This document shows, piece after piece, positions 28,117 to 37,394 of a stretch of 56,065 nt of DNA (position 1 is its first letter; each line of letters starts with the position of its first letter). The DNA comes from Saprospiraceae bacterium (GTDB taxonomy: Bacteria > Bacteroidota > Bacteroidia > Chitinophagales > Saprospiraceae). The stretch spans positions 1-56,065 of the forward strand of contig JAIBCI010000085.1 in assembly GCA_019694255.1 (NCBI GenBank). Reading direction: 5' to 3'. Under the pieces are notes generated by a model. It searched no databases, was not told the origin of the DNA, and worked only from the letters and a program-made list of their open reading frames with translations. The position numbers were made by a program, and so were the translations under genes.

Positions 28117-30018
28117 TTGATTAGAGTACAAAACCTATCCCTGCATTACGGAGAACGATCTTTATTCGATGATGTGTCATTTACCATAACAGCGGGCGAA
28201 AAGCTTGCCATAACCGGACGAAACGGTTCAGGAAAATCCACATTGTTTAAAATTCTAACAGGCGAGATCCGTCCCGATACGGGTGTTATTGAAAAGCCAA
28301 AAGAACTTACAGTAGGGACACTCCGGCAGGAATTACCTCCGGATGAAGGCCGTAGCGTGCGCGAAGAAGTCATGCGCGCAATAGAAGAAATTCACCAGCT
28401 TCAGACCGTGTTGCACGAGCTTGAACAAACGTTGTCTTCACCAGAACTGGCGGAAAAAGCGATGATCGAAGCCGTGGAACGCATGCATGAGGTTCATGAA
28501 AGACTCAATTACCTCAATGCGGACAAAATAGAAGGAGAAGTGGAAAAAATACTTCTTGGACTTGGATTCCAGCCTGTTGATCTTGACCGGCGAACCCATG
28601 AATTCAGCGGAGGATGGCGCATGAGGATAGAACTGGCCAAGCTGTTACTTCAGAAACCAGACGTTCTTTTGTTGGATGAACCCAACAACCATTTGGACAT
28701 CCTTTCCATTCAATGGCTTGAAAAATATCTTGCGGGTTATGAAGGAACCGTAGTGATGATTTCTCACGACCTTATGCTGGTTGATCGTGTAGCAAGAAGG
28801 ATTATTGAAGTTGATCGCGGGCGTATTTACGATTTCAAAGGTACTTATTCGGATTTTGTTCAGTATCGGTTGGAGCGCAAAGAAATTGAACAAAACGAAT
28901 ACAATGCTCAGCAAAGATTGATTCAGCATAAGGAAGCACTGATTGACAAGTTCAGAGCGAAAGCCAATAAAGCAAGTTTTGCCAAGTCACTTCAGTCAGA
29001 ACTTGCTCGAATGGATATGATCGATGAGCCAGAATCGGAGCAGGAGGTTATGAGGCTTCGGTTTACAGCCTGTCGACCCAGCGGCAGAATGGTTGTTGAG
29101 ACACACCATGTGTGCAAGGATTACGGTGAATTGAAGGTGTTGAATGATATTGAATTGCACATCGAAAGGGGTCAGAAGCTAAGTTTTATTGGTCAGAACG
29201 GTCAAGGTAAAAGCACCATGGTCAAATTGATCTCAGGGGCAATTGCGCCGAGTTCAGGAACAATAAAGCCCGGTCATCAGGTGAAGTTTGGTTATTATGC
29301 CCAGGAGCACAGTGAACTGCTTGATCCTAAGGATACCGTAATGGATGCCGTTGAACATGCCGCAGTACCGGAAGCACGGCCTAATATCCGAAAAATTCTG
29401 GGTAGTCTTGGATTCAGGGGAGAGGATATTGATAAGAAGATCAGCGTCCTTAGCGGAGGCGAAAAATCCCGTGTACGACTTGCCATGCTTTTGGTGCAGG
29501 AACACAATGTATTGATTCTCGATGAGCCAACCCACCACCTCGATATCCCTTCCAAGGAAGTTCTCAAGGATGCCATCGTCAATTACGCCGGCACGGTAAT
29601 TATCGTGTCACACGACCGGGATTTTCTTCGAGGACTGGCGGAGAAAACATTTTATTTCGCGAATGCGAAAATCAGAGAATTCCTTGGCGACATCGATTAT
29701 TTTCTTGAAAAAACAAATTCGGATTCACTCGCTGAGACGTTCAGGGAACAAGTCAAAAAGAAGGCGACAGAACAGAATTCCGATTCAGTCAACAATGATC
29801 AGTTAAAGAAATTAAAGCGAAAAATTGAATTGCTTGAACTCGAGATTTCAAAACTCGAAAAAAGACGTGATGAGATCCAGAATCAAATGGCAGATTTGAA
29901 TTTTTACAGCCGTCATGACCATGCAAGCGTGGTGAATGAGTATGAAGACATTCAAGTACAGCTAAAACAAAAAGTTGCGGATTGGGAAAACGCCATGATG
30001 TCCGCAGAGGCACTCTAA
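28117..30018 (+). CDS. ABC-F family ATPase
   Basis: This 633-aa soluble protein has two ATP-binding cassettes and no membrane segment. Walker A motifs are GRNGSGKST (34-42) and GQNGQGKST (about 359-367). Signature motifs are FSGGWRMR and LSGGEKSR, and Walker B regions are LLLDEPNNHLD and LILDEPTHHLD. A linker between cassettes (about 240-325) and a C-terminal coiled coil (about 570-633) match Uup/EttA-type ribosome-associated factors. The start is TTG 28117, as no ATG fits. Translation-factor or antibiotic-protection roles are possible, and sequence alone does not choose. It follows yqgE by 19 nt. Confidence 0.93.
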   Translation: MIRVQNLSLHYGERSLFDDVSFTITAGEKLAITGRNGSGKSTLFKILTGEIRPDTGVIEKPKELTVGTLRQELPPDEGRSVREEVMRAIEEIHQLQTVLHELEQTLSSPELAEKAMIEAVERMHEVHERLNYLNADKIEGEVEKILLGLGFQPVDLDRRTHEFSGGWRMRIELAKLLLQKPDVLLLDEPNNHLDILSIQWLEKYLAGYEGTVVMISHDLMLVDRVARRIIEVDRGRIYDFKGTYSDFVQYRLERKEIEQNEYNAQQRLIQHKEALIDKFRAKANKASFAKSLQSELARMDMIDEPESEQEVMRLRFTACRPSGRMVVETHHVCKDYGELKVLNDIELHIERGQKLSFIGQNGQGKSTMVKLISGAIAPSSGTIKPGHQVKFGYYAQEHSELLDPKDTVMDAVEHAAVPEARPNIRKILGSLGFRGEDIDKKISVLSGGEKSRVRLAMLLVQEHNVLILDEPTHHLDIPSKEVLKDAIVNYAGTVIIVSHDRDFLRGLAEKTFYFANAKIREFLGDIDYFLEKTNSDSLAETFREQVKKKATEQNSDSVNNDQLKKLKRKIELLELEISKLEKRRDEIQNQMADLNFYSRHDHASVVNEYEDIQVQLKQKVADWENAMMSAEAL

Positions 30019-30029
30019 GTCAGAGTGCC
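30009..30029 (+). terminator. hairpin overlapping the ABC-F stop codon
   Basis: GGCACTCT and AGAGTGCC form a perfect 8-bp stem with a 5-nt loop. The TAA stop (30016-30018) lies at the loop edge. There is no T-run, so termination is only possible, not shown. Confidence 0.45.
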
Positions 30030-30109
30030 CGTCGTCATAGCACTGTTCCGTGGAATGCTAATTAATTGTTATTAAGATCTATTTGATTCATTATCAGTCT
30101 TATGAGTGG

Positions 30110-30117
30110 TAATTTTG
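30110..30117 (+). promoter_or_regulatory. -7 promoter element upstream of typA
   Basis: TAATTTTG fits TAnnTTTG and lies 15 nt before ATG 30133. A TTTG at 30082-30085 is a poorly spaced -33 candidate (24 nt). The element would lie inside the coding region of the longer frame, which supports the 30133 start. Confidence 0.4.
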
Positions 30118-30132
30118 CCTTCATTCGCAATT

Positions 30133-31947
30133 ATGACAGATATTCGTAACATAGCTATTATAGCTCACGTTGACCATGGTAAAACAACATTGGTGGATAA
30201 AATTCTTCACCAATCCAAGTTGTTTCGTGATAATCAATCTACAGGAGAACTTATCCTGGATAACAACGAACTTGAGCGTGAGCGGGGTATTACGATTCTT
30301 GCCAAGAACGTCTCTGTACGTTACAATAATTGCAAGATTAATATTATTGATACACCAGGACACGCTGATTTTGGAGGTGAGGTAGAACGGGTTCTTAATA
30401 TGGCCGATGGCGTAATCCTATTGGTCGATGCATTTGAAGGCGCAATGCCACAGACTCGATTTGTATTGCACAAGGCTTTGTCAATGGGCAAAAAAGCAAT
30501 TGTTGTGATCAATAAAGTTGATAAACCCAACTGCAGACCAGAAGAAGTACATGATCAGATCTTTGAACTCTTTTTTAATCTTGATGCAACAGAAGAACAG
30601 CTCGAATTTCCGACGGTATACGGTTCTTCCAAACAAGGTTGGATGGGGCCAGATTATAAGACGCCGACAACAGATGTTACCTACCTCCTGGACATGATTA
30701 TACAGCATGTGCCACCGCCTAAGATTGAATCAGGAAGTCTTCAGCTTATGATCAGCTCACTGGATTATTCTTCCTTCATTGGCCGGATAGCAGTTGGAAG
30801 GTTGACCAGGGGATCAATCAGGGTTAATACCCCTGTTTCGCTGGCCAAACGCGATGGCACAATTCTCAAGTCGCGGGTCAAAGAATTATTTACCTTCGAA
30901 GGCCTGGGCAAGTCAAAAGTGGAGGAAGTACAGGCCGGCGATATCTGTGCCGTGTTTGGAATTGAAAATTTTGAGATTGGAGATACCATTTGTGATTTCG
31001 AAACTCCGGAACCACTACCACCAATCAGTGTGGATGAGCCAACGATGTGTATGCTCTTTACCATCAACAATTCTCCATTTTTCGGAAAAGAAGGAAAATA
31101 TGTCACCTCACGTCATATTCGCGAGCGCCTGGAAAAAGAACTCGAGAAAAATCTTGCCATGCGTATGGAGGACACAGAATCTCCCGATTCGATATTGGTA
31201 TATGGCCGTGGAATTCTGCATTTGTCAATCTTGCTCGAGACCATGCGCCGTGAAGGCTATGAACTGCAAGTTGGCCAACCGCGCGTTATTATCAAGGAAA
31301 TAGATGGTGTAAAATGTGAGCCTGTCGAAACGCTTACCGTTGATGTTCCGGAAGAATTTTCAGGGAAAATTATTGAACTTGTAAGCCAGCGCAAAGGTGA
31401 GATGAGTGTCATGCAACAAAAAGGGGACCTGATACATCTTGAATTTACAATTCCTTCCAGAGGGTTGATAGGTCTTCGTAATATGCTCTTAACTGCTTCT
31501 GCCGGTGAGGCAATTATTGGCCATCGATTCTCGCGCTTCGAACCCTGGAAGGGTAATATTCCTTCACGCATAATGGGAGTGCTTGTTTCCAAGGAAATGG
31601 GAGCATCTACAGCCTATTCGATCGGATATCTTCAGGAACGGGGATCATTCTTTATTGACCCGGGTGACCAAATTTATATCGGTCAAATCATAGGGGAACA
31701 TATCCGCCCGGGTGATTTGGTCGTGAATGTAATTACAGGTAAGAAATTGACCAATATGCGTGCGTCGGGATCTGATGGAACAACCCAGATTATTCCAAAA
31801 AGAAACTTTTCTCTTGAAGAAGCACTGGAATACATTCAGGAAGATGAATATGTCGAACTGACGCCAAAGTCCATCAGGCTGCGGAAGATTTTGCTGGATG
31901 AAAATGAACGGAAAAAAGCAGCCAAGCAGGTCGAAATGGCCGAATAA
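30133..31947 (+). CDS. typA: ribosome-associated GTPase TypA/BipA
   Basis: This 604-aa translational GTPase belongs to the EF-G-like family and acts in ribosome assembly and stress adaptation. G-motifs: AHVDHGKTT (10-18), RGITI in switch [18 protein letters not shown]. The C-terminal part holds the BipA-specific region, including [10 protein letters not shown]. The start was placed at ATG 30133 ([10 protein letters not shown]), giving the standard family N-terminus. The longer frame from 30106 adds nine unlikely residues. The gene stands alone, between the ABC-F gene and a convergent secreted-protein gene. Confidence 0.96.
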   Translation: MTDIRNIAIIAHVDHGKTTLVDKILHQSKLFRDNQSTGELILDNNELERERGITILAKNVSVRYNNCKINIIDTPGHADFGGEVERVLNMADGVILLVDAFEGAMPQTRFVLHKALSMGKKAIVVINKVDKPNCRPEEVHDQIFELFFNLDATEEQLEFPTVYGSSKQGWMGPDYKTPTTDVTYLLDMIIQHVPPPKIESGSLQLMISSLDYSSFIGRIAVGRLTRGSIRVNTPVSLAKRDGTILKSRVKELFTFEGLGKSKVEEVQAGDICAVFGIENFEIGDTICDFETPEPLPPISVDEPTMCMLFTINNSPFFGKEGKYVTSRHIRERLEKELEKNLAMRMEDTESPDSILVYGRGILHLSILLETMRREGYELQVGQPRVIIKEIDGVKCEPVETLTVDVPEEFSGKIIELVSQRKGEMSVMQQKGDLIHLEFTIPSRGLIGLRNMLLTASAGEAIIGHRFSRFEPWKGNIPSRIMGVLVSKEMGASTAYSIGYLQERGSFFIDPGDQIYIGQIIGEHIRPGDLVVNVITGKKLTNMRASGSDGTTQIIPKRNFSLEEALEYIQEDEYVELTPKSIRLRKILLDENERKKAAKQVEMAE

Positions 31948-32068
31948 CCTTCATCCATAACATTTTTTAATTCTTAAATCATTGGATAGCGTGAGCCAAA
32001 TTGAATTGAGTAATTCATTTGATTTGGATTGTGAATATTTTTAAAGAACAGAATAAGTTTGTGTTCTT

Positions 32069-33103
32069 TTATTCACCAATTTGGAGTAAGAATGATCCGT
32101 ATTGACTGCCATTGACGAGATAACTCAGACGGTAGTTTCCGGCAGGTATTGTTCTTGTATCCAATGAAAAGGAATTGCCGTTTCTGAATTTTTGAAATGT
32201 GTGCAATCGCCCTGAATTATCTAGGAGCCATATACTTATAGATTCAACTTCTTGGCTCAGCGCAATGTTACCGAAATGCCTGCAAGGGTTAGGATTGCAC
32301 GTAACACTTATACGTGGAAGAATTATTTTTTTATCATGGACCGAATTTATGGACTGGCGGATTAAAAATATGTCTGATATCCACGGGTTGGCATTGGTTG
32401 TTTCAGGAAGGCTGTCCTGCCACGGATGTAGCCTTGAAGCCGGATTAACAATGCCTCCGATGACCCAGCCTAGGTGAATCGTATCTCCCAGGAGCCTGTC
32501 CGCATCTATAATCTCTTCATTGAAAAATGGTATCCGGTTTGACGGTATAAATTCCGAATTACTACCCATGAACAGGGGCATTGTATCGCGTAAGGCGAAT
32601 TCTGTATACTGCCCAGATTTGTCCCTCTGAACACAAGAAATAGTCTTGACAAAGGGGACCAATGGGTCGCGTACCAGTTCACCCTGCGGATTCAAATAAT
32701 ATTCCGCCATGCCTCCTAGGAAAAATTCCTGCATCAAATCCTGAGAGGGCGAATACAAGCCAAAATGCGCGCACTGATAGTTGGCTAGATTCTGGTTGAA
32801 GTCACGGATATCTGTAAAGCCATTGACCTGAATACTGGAAATATTGCGAAAAGGCCTTGCGTCGTTCATCATGAATACTCCGGCGAAGGCGACTGGTTCG
32901 ATGATTCCTGCTGAAGTTACAAATGGCGCAAGATTAAAATCCCTGCGATGAAAATTAAGTTCGTCGGTTAGAACGTTTTCAATACTCCATGCCGGATGGT
33001 TATCTCTCTGTAAAGCGGAAAATGTAAACCCGTTCTGTATACGCTTGACGGTAATTCTTGGAATCCTGGCTATAACGACCATCAAACCTATGGCCGCCGA
33101 CAA
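32069..33103 (-). CDS. C-terminal part of a frameshifted kelch-like T9SS protein
   Basis: This open frame holds the end of a secreted protein, finishing in a type A T9SS sorting domain (from about TCNPNPCRHFG to LLQIGE, last 80 residues). The residues before it continue the protein started by the upstream frame 33000-33659. That frame ends ...YIFRFTER-stop, while this one reads ...QRDNHPAWSIENV across the same DNA. The join lies in a GAGAGA repeat (minus strand, 33003-33008). Gaining GA there, or losing one base, would fuse the frames. The apparent start at 33103 is a TTG inside the overlap and is probably not used. So this is the distal half of a broken gene, a phase-variable gene, or a sequencing artefact. 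Confidence 0.7.
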   Translation of the reverse strand: MSAAIGLMVVIARIPRITVKRIQNGFTFSALQRDNHPAWSIENVLTDELNFHRRDFNLAPFVTSAGIIEPVAFAGVFMMNDARPFRNISSIQVNGFTDIRDFNQNLANYQCAHFGLYSPSQDLMQEFFLGGMAEYYLNPQGELVRDPLVPFVKTISCVQRDKSGQYTEFALRDTMPLFMGSNSEFIPSNRIPFFNEEIIDADRLLGDTIHLGWVIGGIVNPASRLHPWQDSLPETTNANPWISDIFLIRQSINSVHDKKIILPRISVTCNPNPCRHFGNIALSQEVESISIWLLDNSGRLHTFQKFRNGNSFSLDTRTIPAGNYRLSYLVNGSQYGSFLLQIGE

Positions 33104-33659
33104 GATAGATTTGGTCTCCCGATTTTTTCATTTGGCCACCGGCGATGGCAAAACTATCATTGGCAAACTGGCTAAAGGCAGGTGCAAGTGGCATCTTGTC
33201 CTTAATCCTTCTAATCAATAGCTCTAGGTCAATCCGGGTAAGGCTGGGGTAGGTCTCGTAGAGTCCCTGTGCGTTCTGGCCATAGCCCCCCATCAGATAT
33301 AGTATTTTTCCTTCCTGAACAAACTCGCAGGCAGAGGCTGTGAGGGGATACTTCAATGAATCTGATAAAGTATTTAAATCAACGGAGCTCGACTTGTTTA
33401 ATTTAATATCAAAAATGATCAGATGATCATTGCGTCCCAGTTTTTCAAATCCGTTTTCCTTTCCATGGATGCCGTCGTTTCTTCCACCAAATATGATAAG
33501 TGTGTCATTTAATCTTCCATAACTGAAAGAATGAAGCGCAATCAAAGAATCAGCCACTCGTCTGCTTACAAGTATTGACCAGGGGTTTTGGGCTTCAAGT
33601 GTAATGGCTAGTGTATTGGATAATAGCCACAAGATCAACGCGCTTGTGCGACAATTCAT
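33000..33659 (-). CDS. N-terminal part of a frameshifted kelch-like T9SS protein
   Basis: The start was set at ATG 33659 (MNCRTSALILWLLSN), which gives a proper signal peptide ending LEAQ. The longer frame to 33764 runs into the DoxX-like gene. The roughly 219 residues hold kelch-like repeats: DTLIIFGGRND, KILYLMGGYG, and DQIYLVGGHRFDG, each with the Gly-Gly pair after a hydrophobic strand. These suggest a beta-propeller that needs the downstream frame to be completed and exported. The stop comes right after the GAGAGA repeat. It lies 1 nt downstream of the DoxX-like gene, with iscA-like further upstream, so the three probably form an operon. Confidence 0.7.
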   Translation of the reverse strand: MNCRTSALILWLLSNTLAITLEAQNPWSILVSRRVADSLIALHSFSYGRLNDTLIIFGGRNDGIHGKENGFEKLGRNDHLIIFDIKLNKSSSVDLNTLSDSLKYPLTASACEFVQEGKILYLMGGYGQNAQGLYETYPSLTRIDLELLIRRIKDKMPLAPAFSQFANDSFAIAGGQMKKSGDQIYLVGGHRFDGRYSQDSKNYRQAYTERVYIFRFTER

Positions 33660-33660
33660 T

Positions 33661-34086
33661 TTACCATTTTTCTTTTGGAAGCCTGGCACTTCCAATAATC
33701 CTGCGAACACTGAATTTTCCAGTTCCATAAATCCACACGTGCAATAAGCCACCAGTGATGGCAATATTTTTCATGAAGATAATAGAATGAATGTTGCGAA
33801 CATTGGCTGGATCATCCCAGAATGAATAAACAACACAGGTGACGGGGATCCAATACATTAGCAGCAGAAATACAGCAAAAGTAGTTCGATAACCGATTAA
33901 TAAGAAAATGCTGCCAATTGTCAATGCAACGATGGTGCTGTATAATAAAAAATCCTGGTTCCAGGTGAAACCATATTGTGTCATGGTGTCTTTGGTACGA
34001 CTTATAAATTTGACCGAAGTAAATGCTTCAAACATAAAGATGGCAGACATGCACATCCTTGCGAACAAATCGACAAAGTCCTTCAT
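33661..34086 (-). CDS. DoxX-like integral membrane protein
   Basis: This 141-aa protein has four membrane helices (about 7-25, 47-65, 70-90, 105-122). The layout and the FARMCMSAIFMFEAFTSVKF opening and KNIAITGGLLHVW block are typical of the DoxX family. DoxX-like proteins are quinone-associated or of unknown function. The gene sits 19 nt downstream of the iscA-like gene and 1 nt upstream of the kelch-like gene, in the same operon. No catalytic residues are recognisable. Confidence 0.82.
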   Translation of the reverse strand: MKDFVDLFARMCMSAIFMFEAFTSVKFISRTKDTMTQYGFTWNQDFLLYSTIVALTIGSIFLLIGYRTTFAVFLLLMYWIPVTCVVYSFWDDPANVRNIHSIIFMKNIAITGGLLHVWIYGTGKFSVRRIIGSARLPKEKW

Positions 34087-34105
34087 GATGTTAAACTCAG
34101 GCTAC

Positions 34106-34450
34106 TCAGGCACTGAAGGAACTGCCGCACCCACAGGTGGATTTGGCGTTGGGATTGATGAAAGAAAAGCCTCTGTTGTTTAAGCCATCTACCCATTCGA
34201 TCTGCATTCCTGCCAGGTATAGTCCATGCGCTTTGTCCATTAAAATTGTAAGACCGTCTATTTCAAATACCTGATCCTGCTCTTTTCGGGCATCAAACCC
34301 CAGTATGTAACTAAACCCTGAGCATCCGCCGCCTTTGACACCAACCCTCAAACCAAACTCCATTGGAATATTTTGCTCCTCGCGGATTCTCTTTAATTGC
34401 AAAATGGCTGATTCTGAGATCATTATGGGGCTTTCTGTCGCTACATTCAT
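34106..34450 (-). CDS. IscA/ErpA-type iron-sulfur cluster assembly protein
   Basis: This 114-aa A-type carrier has the three conserved cysteines: Cys43 in GGGCSGF, and Cys106 and Cys108 in the C-terminal CGCGSSF. These bind the [Fe-S] cluster or iron that is passed to target proteins. The length is typical. Whether it is IscA, SufA or ErpA cannot be decided from sequence alone, and no other suf/isc gene is nearby. It leads the DoxX-like/kelch operon and has a TAAATTTG -7 element upstream. Confidence 0.93.
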   Translation of the reverse strand: MNVATESPIMISESAILQLKRIREEQNIPMEFGLRVGVKGGGCSGFSYILGFDARKEQDQVFEIDGLTILMDKAHGLYLAGMQIEWVDGLNNRGFSFINPNAKSTCGCGSSFSA

Positions 34451-34475
34451 TTCTTCTGATTATGGTTGGAAAACA

Positions 34476-34483
34476 CAAATTTA
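34476..34483 (-). promoter_or_regulatory. -7 promoter element for the iscA-like operon
   Basis: TAAATTTG on the minus strand, 25 nt upstream of ATG 34450, matches TAnnTTTG. No good -33 box was found. Confidence 0.4.
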
Positions 34484-34654
34484 TAGTAATTTGTTTTAAG
34501 ACTAGCCTGCAACGTACAGATTCTTTCAACTCCAGCGAATGTCCAAAATGCAGGTTATTAACAATCGGCTTAGGTTGACATCAGCGCAAATAACGTAGGC
34601 AGGGCATTATTAACCTATCAAAATTCTATAAAACTGCAGTCTGGTATCATTAGG

Positions 34655-34918
34655 ATGCCGTATATTGATTATGATAGTGGGCAACTAGTCATAGCTCCTA
34701 TTTTCAAGTATCAATTGTCCGCTGTGGGTTTAATTTATTCCAAATTGCATAATAATATTATAGAACCCAGATCATTCCTTCGATTTAGCGATAATATTGA
34801 TGAGCTTTCGTTTGTTGAGCAGGCCTATAAGGTATCTTTCGCAATCACAAGCTCTGTAGATAAAAGCACTTTAATTTTTAATTGCATAATTGGTGGTACA
34901 AGTTACTTAGAGGTATAA
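34655..34918 (+). CDS. small hypothetical protein (doubtful)
   Basis: An 87-codon frame with ATG start in the 689-nt gap between the iscA-like gene and the membrane protein at 35140. I recognise no family, signal peptide or membrane segment. The composition is not obviously abnormal for a protein. A second short frame (34928-35119) follows. They may be remnants of one lost gene or chance frames. Confidence 0.3.
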   Translation: MPYIDYDSGQLVIAPIFKYQLSAVGLIYSKLHNNIIEPRSFLRFSDNIDELSFVEQAYKVSFAITSSVDKSTLIFNCIIGGTSYLEV

Positions 34919-35116
34919 AGGCCATAAATGCCGGCTAAAACTATTCAAAAACAGTGCTGCTTTCAGCCAATATCAATGAATGACAATGAAGTAAAAAATA
35001 ATATCCGCATGTCCAACATTTCGGTAAACGTAAATCCAGCTTTAATGATTGAATTTCATTGGAATTCAAGGCAAAAGTTTTATAATAAGAATTCTTTCCG
35101 AGAATTAGTTAAATCT

Positions 35117-35124
35117 TAAATTTG
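35117..35124 (+). promoter_or_regulatory. -7 promoter element for the gene at 35140
   Basis: TAAATTTG, 15 nt before the ATG, matches TAnnTTTG. TTTC at 35095-35098 is a one-mismatch -33 candidate with an 18-nt spacer. Confidence 0.45.
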
Positions 35125-35139
35125 CTGCAACAATAAGTT

Positions 35140-35655
35140 ATGGATTTCACACTCGAATTTATTCGCTCAGTAGTACCTGCTGTAGTAGTTTTTATAACAG
35201 TTTACTTTCTTTTGACACGCTATTTTGAGCACGAGCGATTTAAGGCAGGTGCCATTCAAATGCAGTCTACAAGGGATAAGGTCCTGCCGATGAAGCTCCA
35301 GGCCTATGAGCGCCTATCTCTTTTTCTTGAACGTATCAGATTTGAAAATCTGATGTTTAGATTGCCACAAGGAGATCTACGTAAAGCGAATTGGATTACA
35401 ACCCTTATGATTGCTGTTCAGCAAGAGTATGAACACAATCTGGTGCAACAGATTTATATCAGCGAGCCACTATGGAATATCATCGATTTAGCAAGGAATG
35501 AGGTTTTTAAAGGGCTATATGCTTTGTCCGAGATCTACGAACACAGTGAAGACGGTAATGACGAAGTTGGAAAGATTATCGAACATACAAATCTGACTAT
35601 TCAAAAAGCCTTGTCTGCTATTAAACAAGAGGTTGGAATAATATTGGCGACGTAG
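35140..35655 (+). CDS. membrane-anchored conserved Bacteroidota protein of unknown function
   Basis: This 171-aa protein has one N-terminal membrane helix (about 8-27), then a charged, largely helical cytoplasmic part. The block LPMKLQAYERLSLFLERIRFENL (about 47-69) recalls a conserved uncharacterised Bacteroidota family (DUF7935-like, from memory). No catalytic motif is visible. It is convergent with the lipoprotein gene at 35659 with only 3 nt between stops. A structural or membrane-associated role is possible but not shown. Confidence 0.75.
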   Translation: MDFTLEFIRSVVPAVVVFITVYFLLTRYFEHERFKAGAIQMQSTRDKVLPMKLQAYERLSLFLERIRFENLMFRLPQGDLRKANWITTLMIAVQQEYEHNLVQQIYISEPLWNIIDLARNEVFKGLYALSEIYEHSEDGNDEVGKIIEHTNLTIQKALSAIKQEVGIILAT

Positions 35656-35658
35656 TGT

Positions 35659-36141
35659 CTATTTACAATTTAGCACGAGCTCAGGTGTTCGCACATGATT
35701 GCTTTCGTGGCCGGCCCGATCTTTTATAAACACTTCATATATAATGGTGTCATAGGGAAATTGAGGTGGCGCAGTACAAGGAGGTATCATGAGTGGGAAA
35801 ATACAGCAGGTCGTAAATAATCTGATCGTAAAATCACCGGTAACAGGCTTGCCTTTGGCATCAGGAATATCCGGTAATTTAAATTGATCGGAAAGCAAGC
35901 CAGTGCGGACATCAATTACTGATATGTCGCGAACTGGACTTGACGAACCCTGTCCGAGATCACCGTCCCCGTCTTTAAATGAAAAACTCAAAAGGACACT
36001 GTCCTGATTTAGATCACCCTGATTCATACTGGTACGGGACATTTTAATGAATCCGAGCTCAGGTACAGGTGATAACGTGTCAGAATCCTGACACGAAGTA
36101 CCAATTACAATGTAAGTAAGAAGTATTAAGTATTGGTTCAT
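35659..36141 (-). CDS. lipoprotein with DGDGDLG motif
   Basis: This 160-aa protein has a lipoprotein leader with Cys17 (GTSC) and is therefore probably lipid-anchored. The mature part contains FSFKDGDGDLGQG (about 53-65), an acidic Gly/Asp loop found in many Bacteroidota outer-membrane lipoproteins that could bind calcium. It ends with a beta-rich segment (YEVFIKDRAGHESN). No enzyme motif was seen. It has its own -7 element upstream. Confidence 0.8.
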   Translation of the reverse strand: MNQYLILLTYIVIGTSCQDSDTLSPVPELGFIKMSRTSMNQGDLNQDSVLLSFSFKDGDGDLGQGSSSPVRDISVIDVRTGLLSDQFKLPDIPDAKGKPVTGDFTIRLFTTCCIFPLMIPPCTAPPQFPYDTIIYEVFIKDRAGHESNHVRTPELVLNCK

Positions 36142-36166
36142 CTTAAGAATATATTCCCAGTTAGGA

Positions 36167-36174
36167 CAAAAATA
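36167..36174 (-). promoter_or_regulatory. -7 promoter element for the DGDGDLG lipoprotein gene
   Basis: TATTTTTG on the minus strand, 25 nt upstream of ATG 36141, matches TAnnTTTG. Confidence 0.4.
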
Positions 36175-36508
36175 CAGTTAAACCTGTTTCCTCTGAATTA
36201 TTTTTAACTCAACTAACCATACTATAATCCAAGTATAGGGTTGAAATGCCGACAAGCTTGTGTCGAATATTGAGATTTAAAAGATTTTTCAGTATCATAT
36301 TTGCATTAATTATTTTAAATATCGGGTTGTTATTTCGAAATTAAATTTGTCGCAATTAATCCTTGGCCGAAATCTACACGGCTTAGTCGATTGAAGTTGA
36401 TCGATGTATAATTTGGAATAAGTTAGCAGTTGAATATTTGAAGTTATTTAGTTATAATTAATTAATTTATAATATTACGCATTAATTTTACACCGCAAAT
36501 TGATTAAA
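36175..36508. other. A/T-rich intergenic region between divergent genes
   Basis: About 330 nt with very A/T-rich composition and no frame of interest. It must hold the promoter of the gene at 36509, but no clear TAnnTTTG could be placed. Confidence 0.5.
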
Positions 36509-37225
36509 ATGAAAATTTGGATTTCACTGGCGCTAAGTTTGCTTTTTTTTCCTATATTTTATTTGCCACTATCAGCTCAGACAACAAAAAAGACTGAAAA
36601 GTCTAAGACGGAGGTAGATGGACAGCACGCTAAAAAGAAGCATCCGCAAAAGAATGCAGAACGCAAAACAAATAGTAAAAACAAATCTATCAGTAAAGCT
36701 AATTCAAATAGTAAGACTAAAAACAAATCTGTTAAGCAGAAGCCTTCCGTAGGAACCGATTCGGCTAAGCAAAAGCCATCAAAGTCAAAAAAGGTTATAG
36801 GTGAAAATAATAATGAAAAAAATAAGAGTAAAAGAATAGAGAATCACAGTGAGGGTCAGCAAACTGAAAAGAGCGCGAATAGTAAATCTAAAGAAAATAA
36901 TGTTATTGAAACTGATATTACCAAGGTAAAAAAAGAGAAAAGTCTTGGCGAGGGTGAGGATAGCCATATTACGAAAAATCAAAAGCCCGAAAAGGCAAAC
37001 AAGGAATCATCAGCCCAAATAAAAATTCAGCCGGCAAATGCTAAGGCTTCACCTTCAAATAATGAAAAGGAAGCGGATGCCCGGACCAGAAAAAAAGTTG
37101 CGGGAGAGGATAAGTTGCTTCGAAAGGATGAGAAGGGGCGTTCACTCTATCAGGGTCCCAGAGGAGGCGTATATTATATTAATTCGAATGGTAACAAATC
37201 TTACATTACCCCGGATAAAAATTAA
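36509..37225 (+). CDS. Lys-rich secreted protein with PBCV-type basic adaptor motif
   Basis: This 238-aa protein starts at ATG 36509 (a TTG 9 nt earlier is less likely). The signal peptide is about 1-24 (ends LSAQ). The middle (about 25-195) is low-complexity, very rich in Lys, Ser, Asn and Glu, and probably disordered. The last about 30 residues hold GRSLYQGPRGGVYYINSNG, which matches the PBCV-specific basic adaptor domain: a GPRGG-x-YYI core followed by a Gly-Asn-Lys-x-Tyr-Ile end. That short domain is known from chlorovirus basic proteins and occurs sporadically in bacteria. A basic tail like this could bind acidic polymers such as nucleic acid or polysaccharide, but that is inference. Confidence 0.75.
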   Translation: MKIWISLALSLLFFPIFYLPLSAQTTKKTEKSKTEVDGQHAKKKHPQKNAERKTNSKNKSISKANSNSKTKNKSVKQKPSVGTDSAKQKPSKSKKVIGENNNEKNKSKRIENHSEGQQTEKSANSKSKENNVIETDITKVKKEKSLGEGEDSHITKNQKPEKANKESSAQIKIQPANAKASPSNNEKEADARTRKKVAGEDKLLRKDEKGRSLYQGPRGGVYYINSNGNKSYITPDKN

Positions 37226-37394
37226 GTGACATCTTAATTAAGTTAGAAAGAAGTGGAAACTATACATTGATCGGTTCAAATATTCCATTTTATTCAGACT
37301 AGTTCTAGGAACTAAATTTATTATTTCTTGGTTGAGAATAGGGGGCTATTCCTAAAGGTATTGTTTAGGTTTCGATATTTTTTAATCAAAAGCC

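Noticed and set aside
34928-35119. 63-codon plus-strand frame
   Set aside because: No motif and an atypical composition; mentioned only as part of an orphan region.
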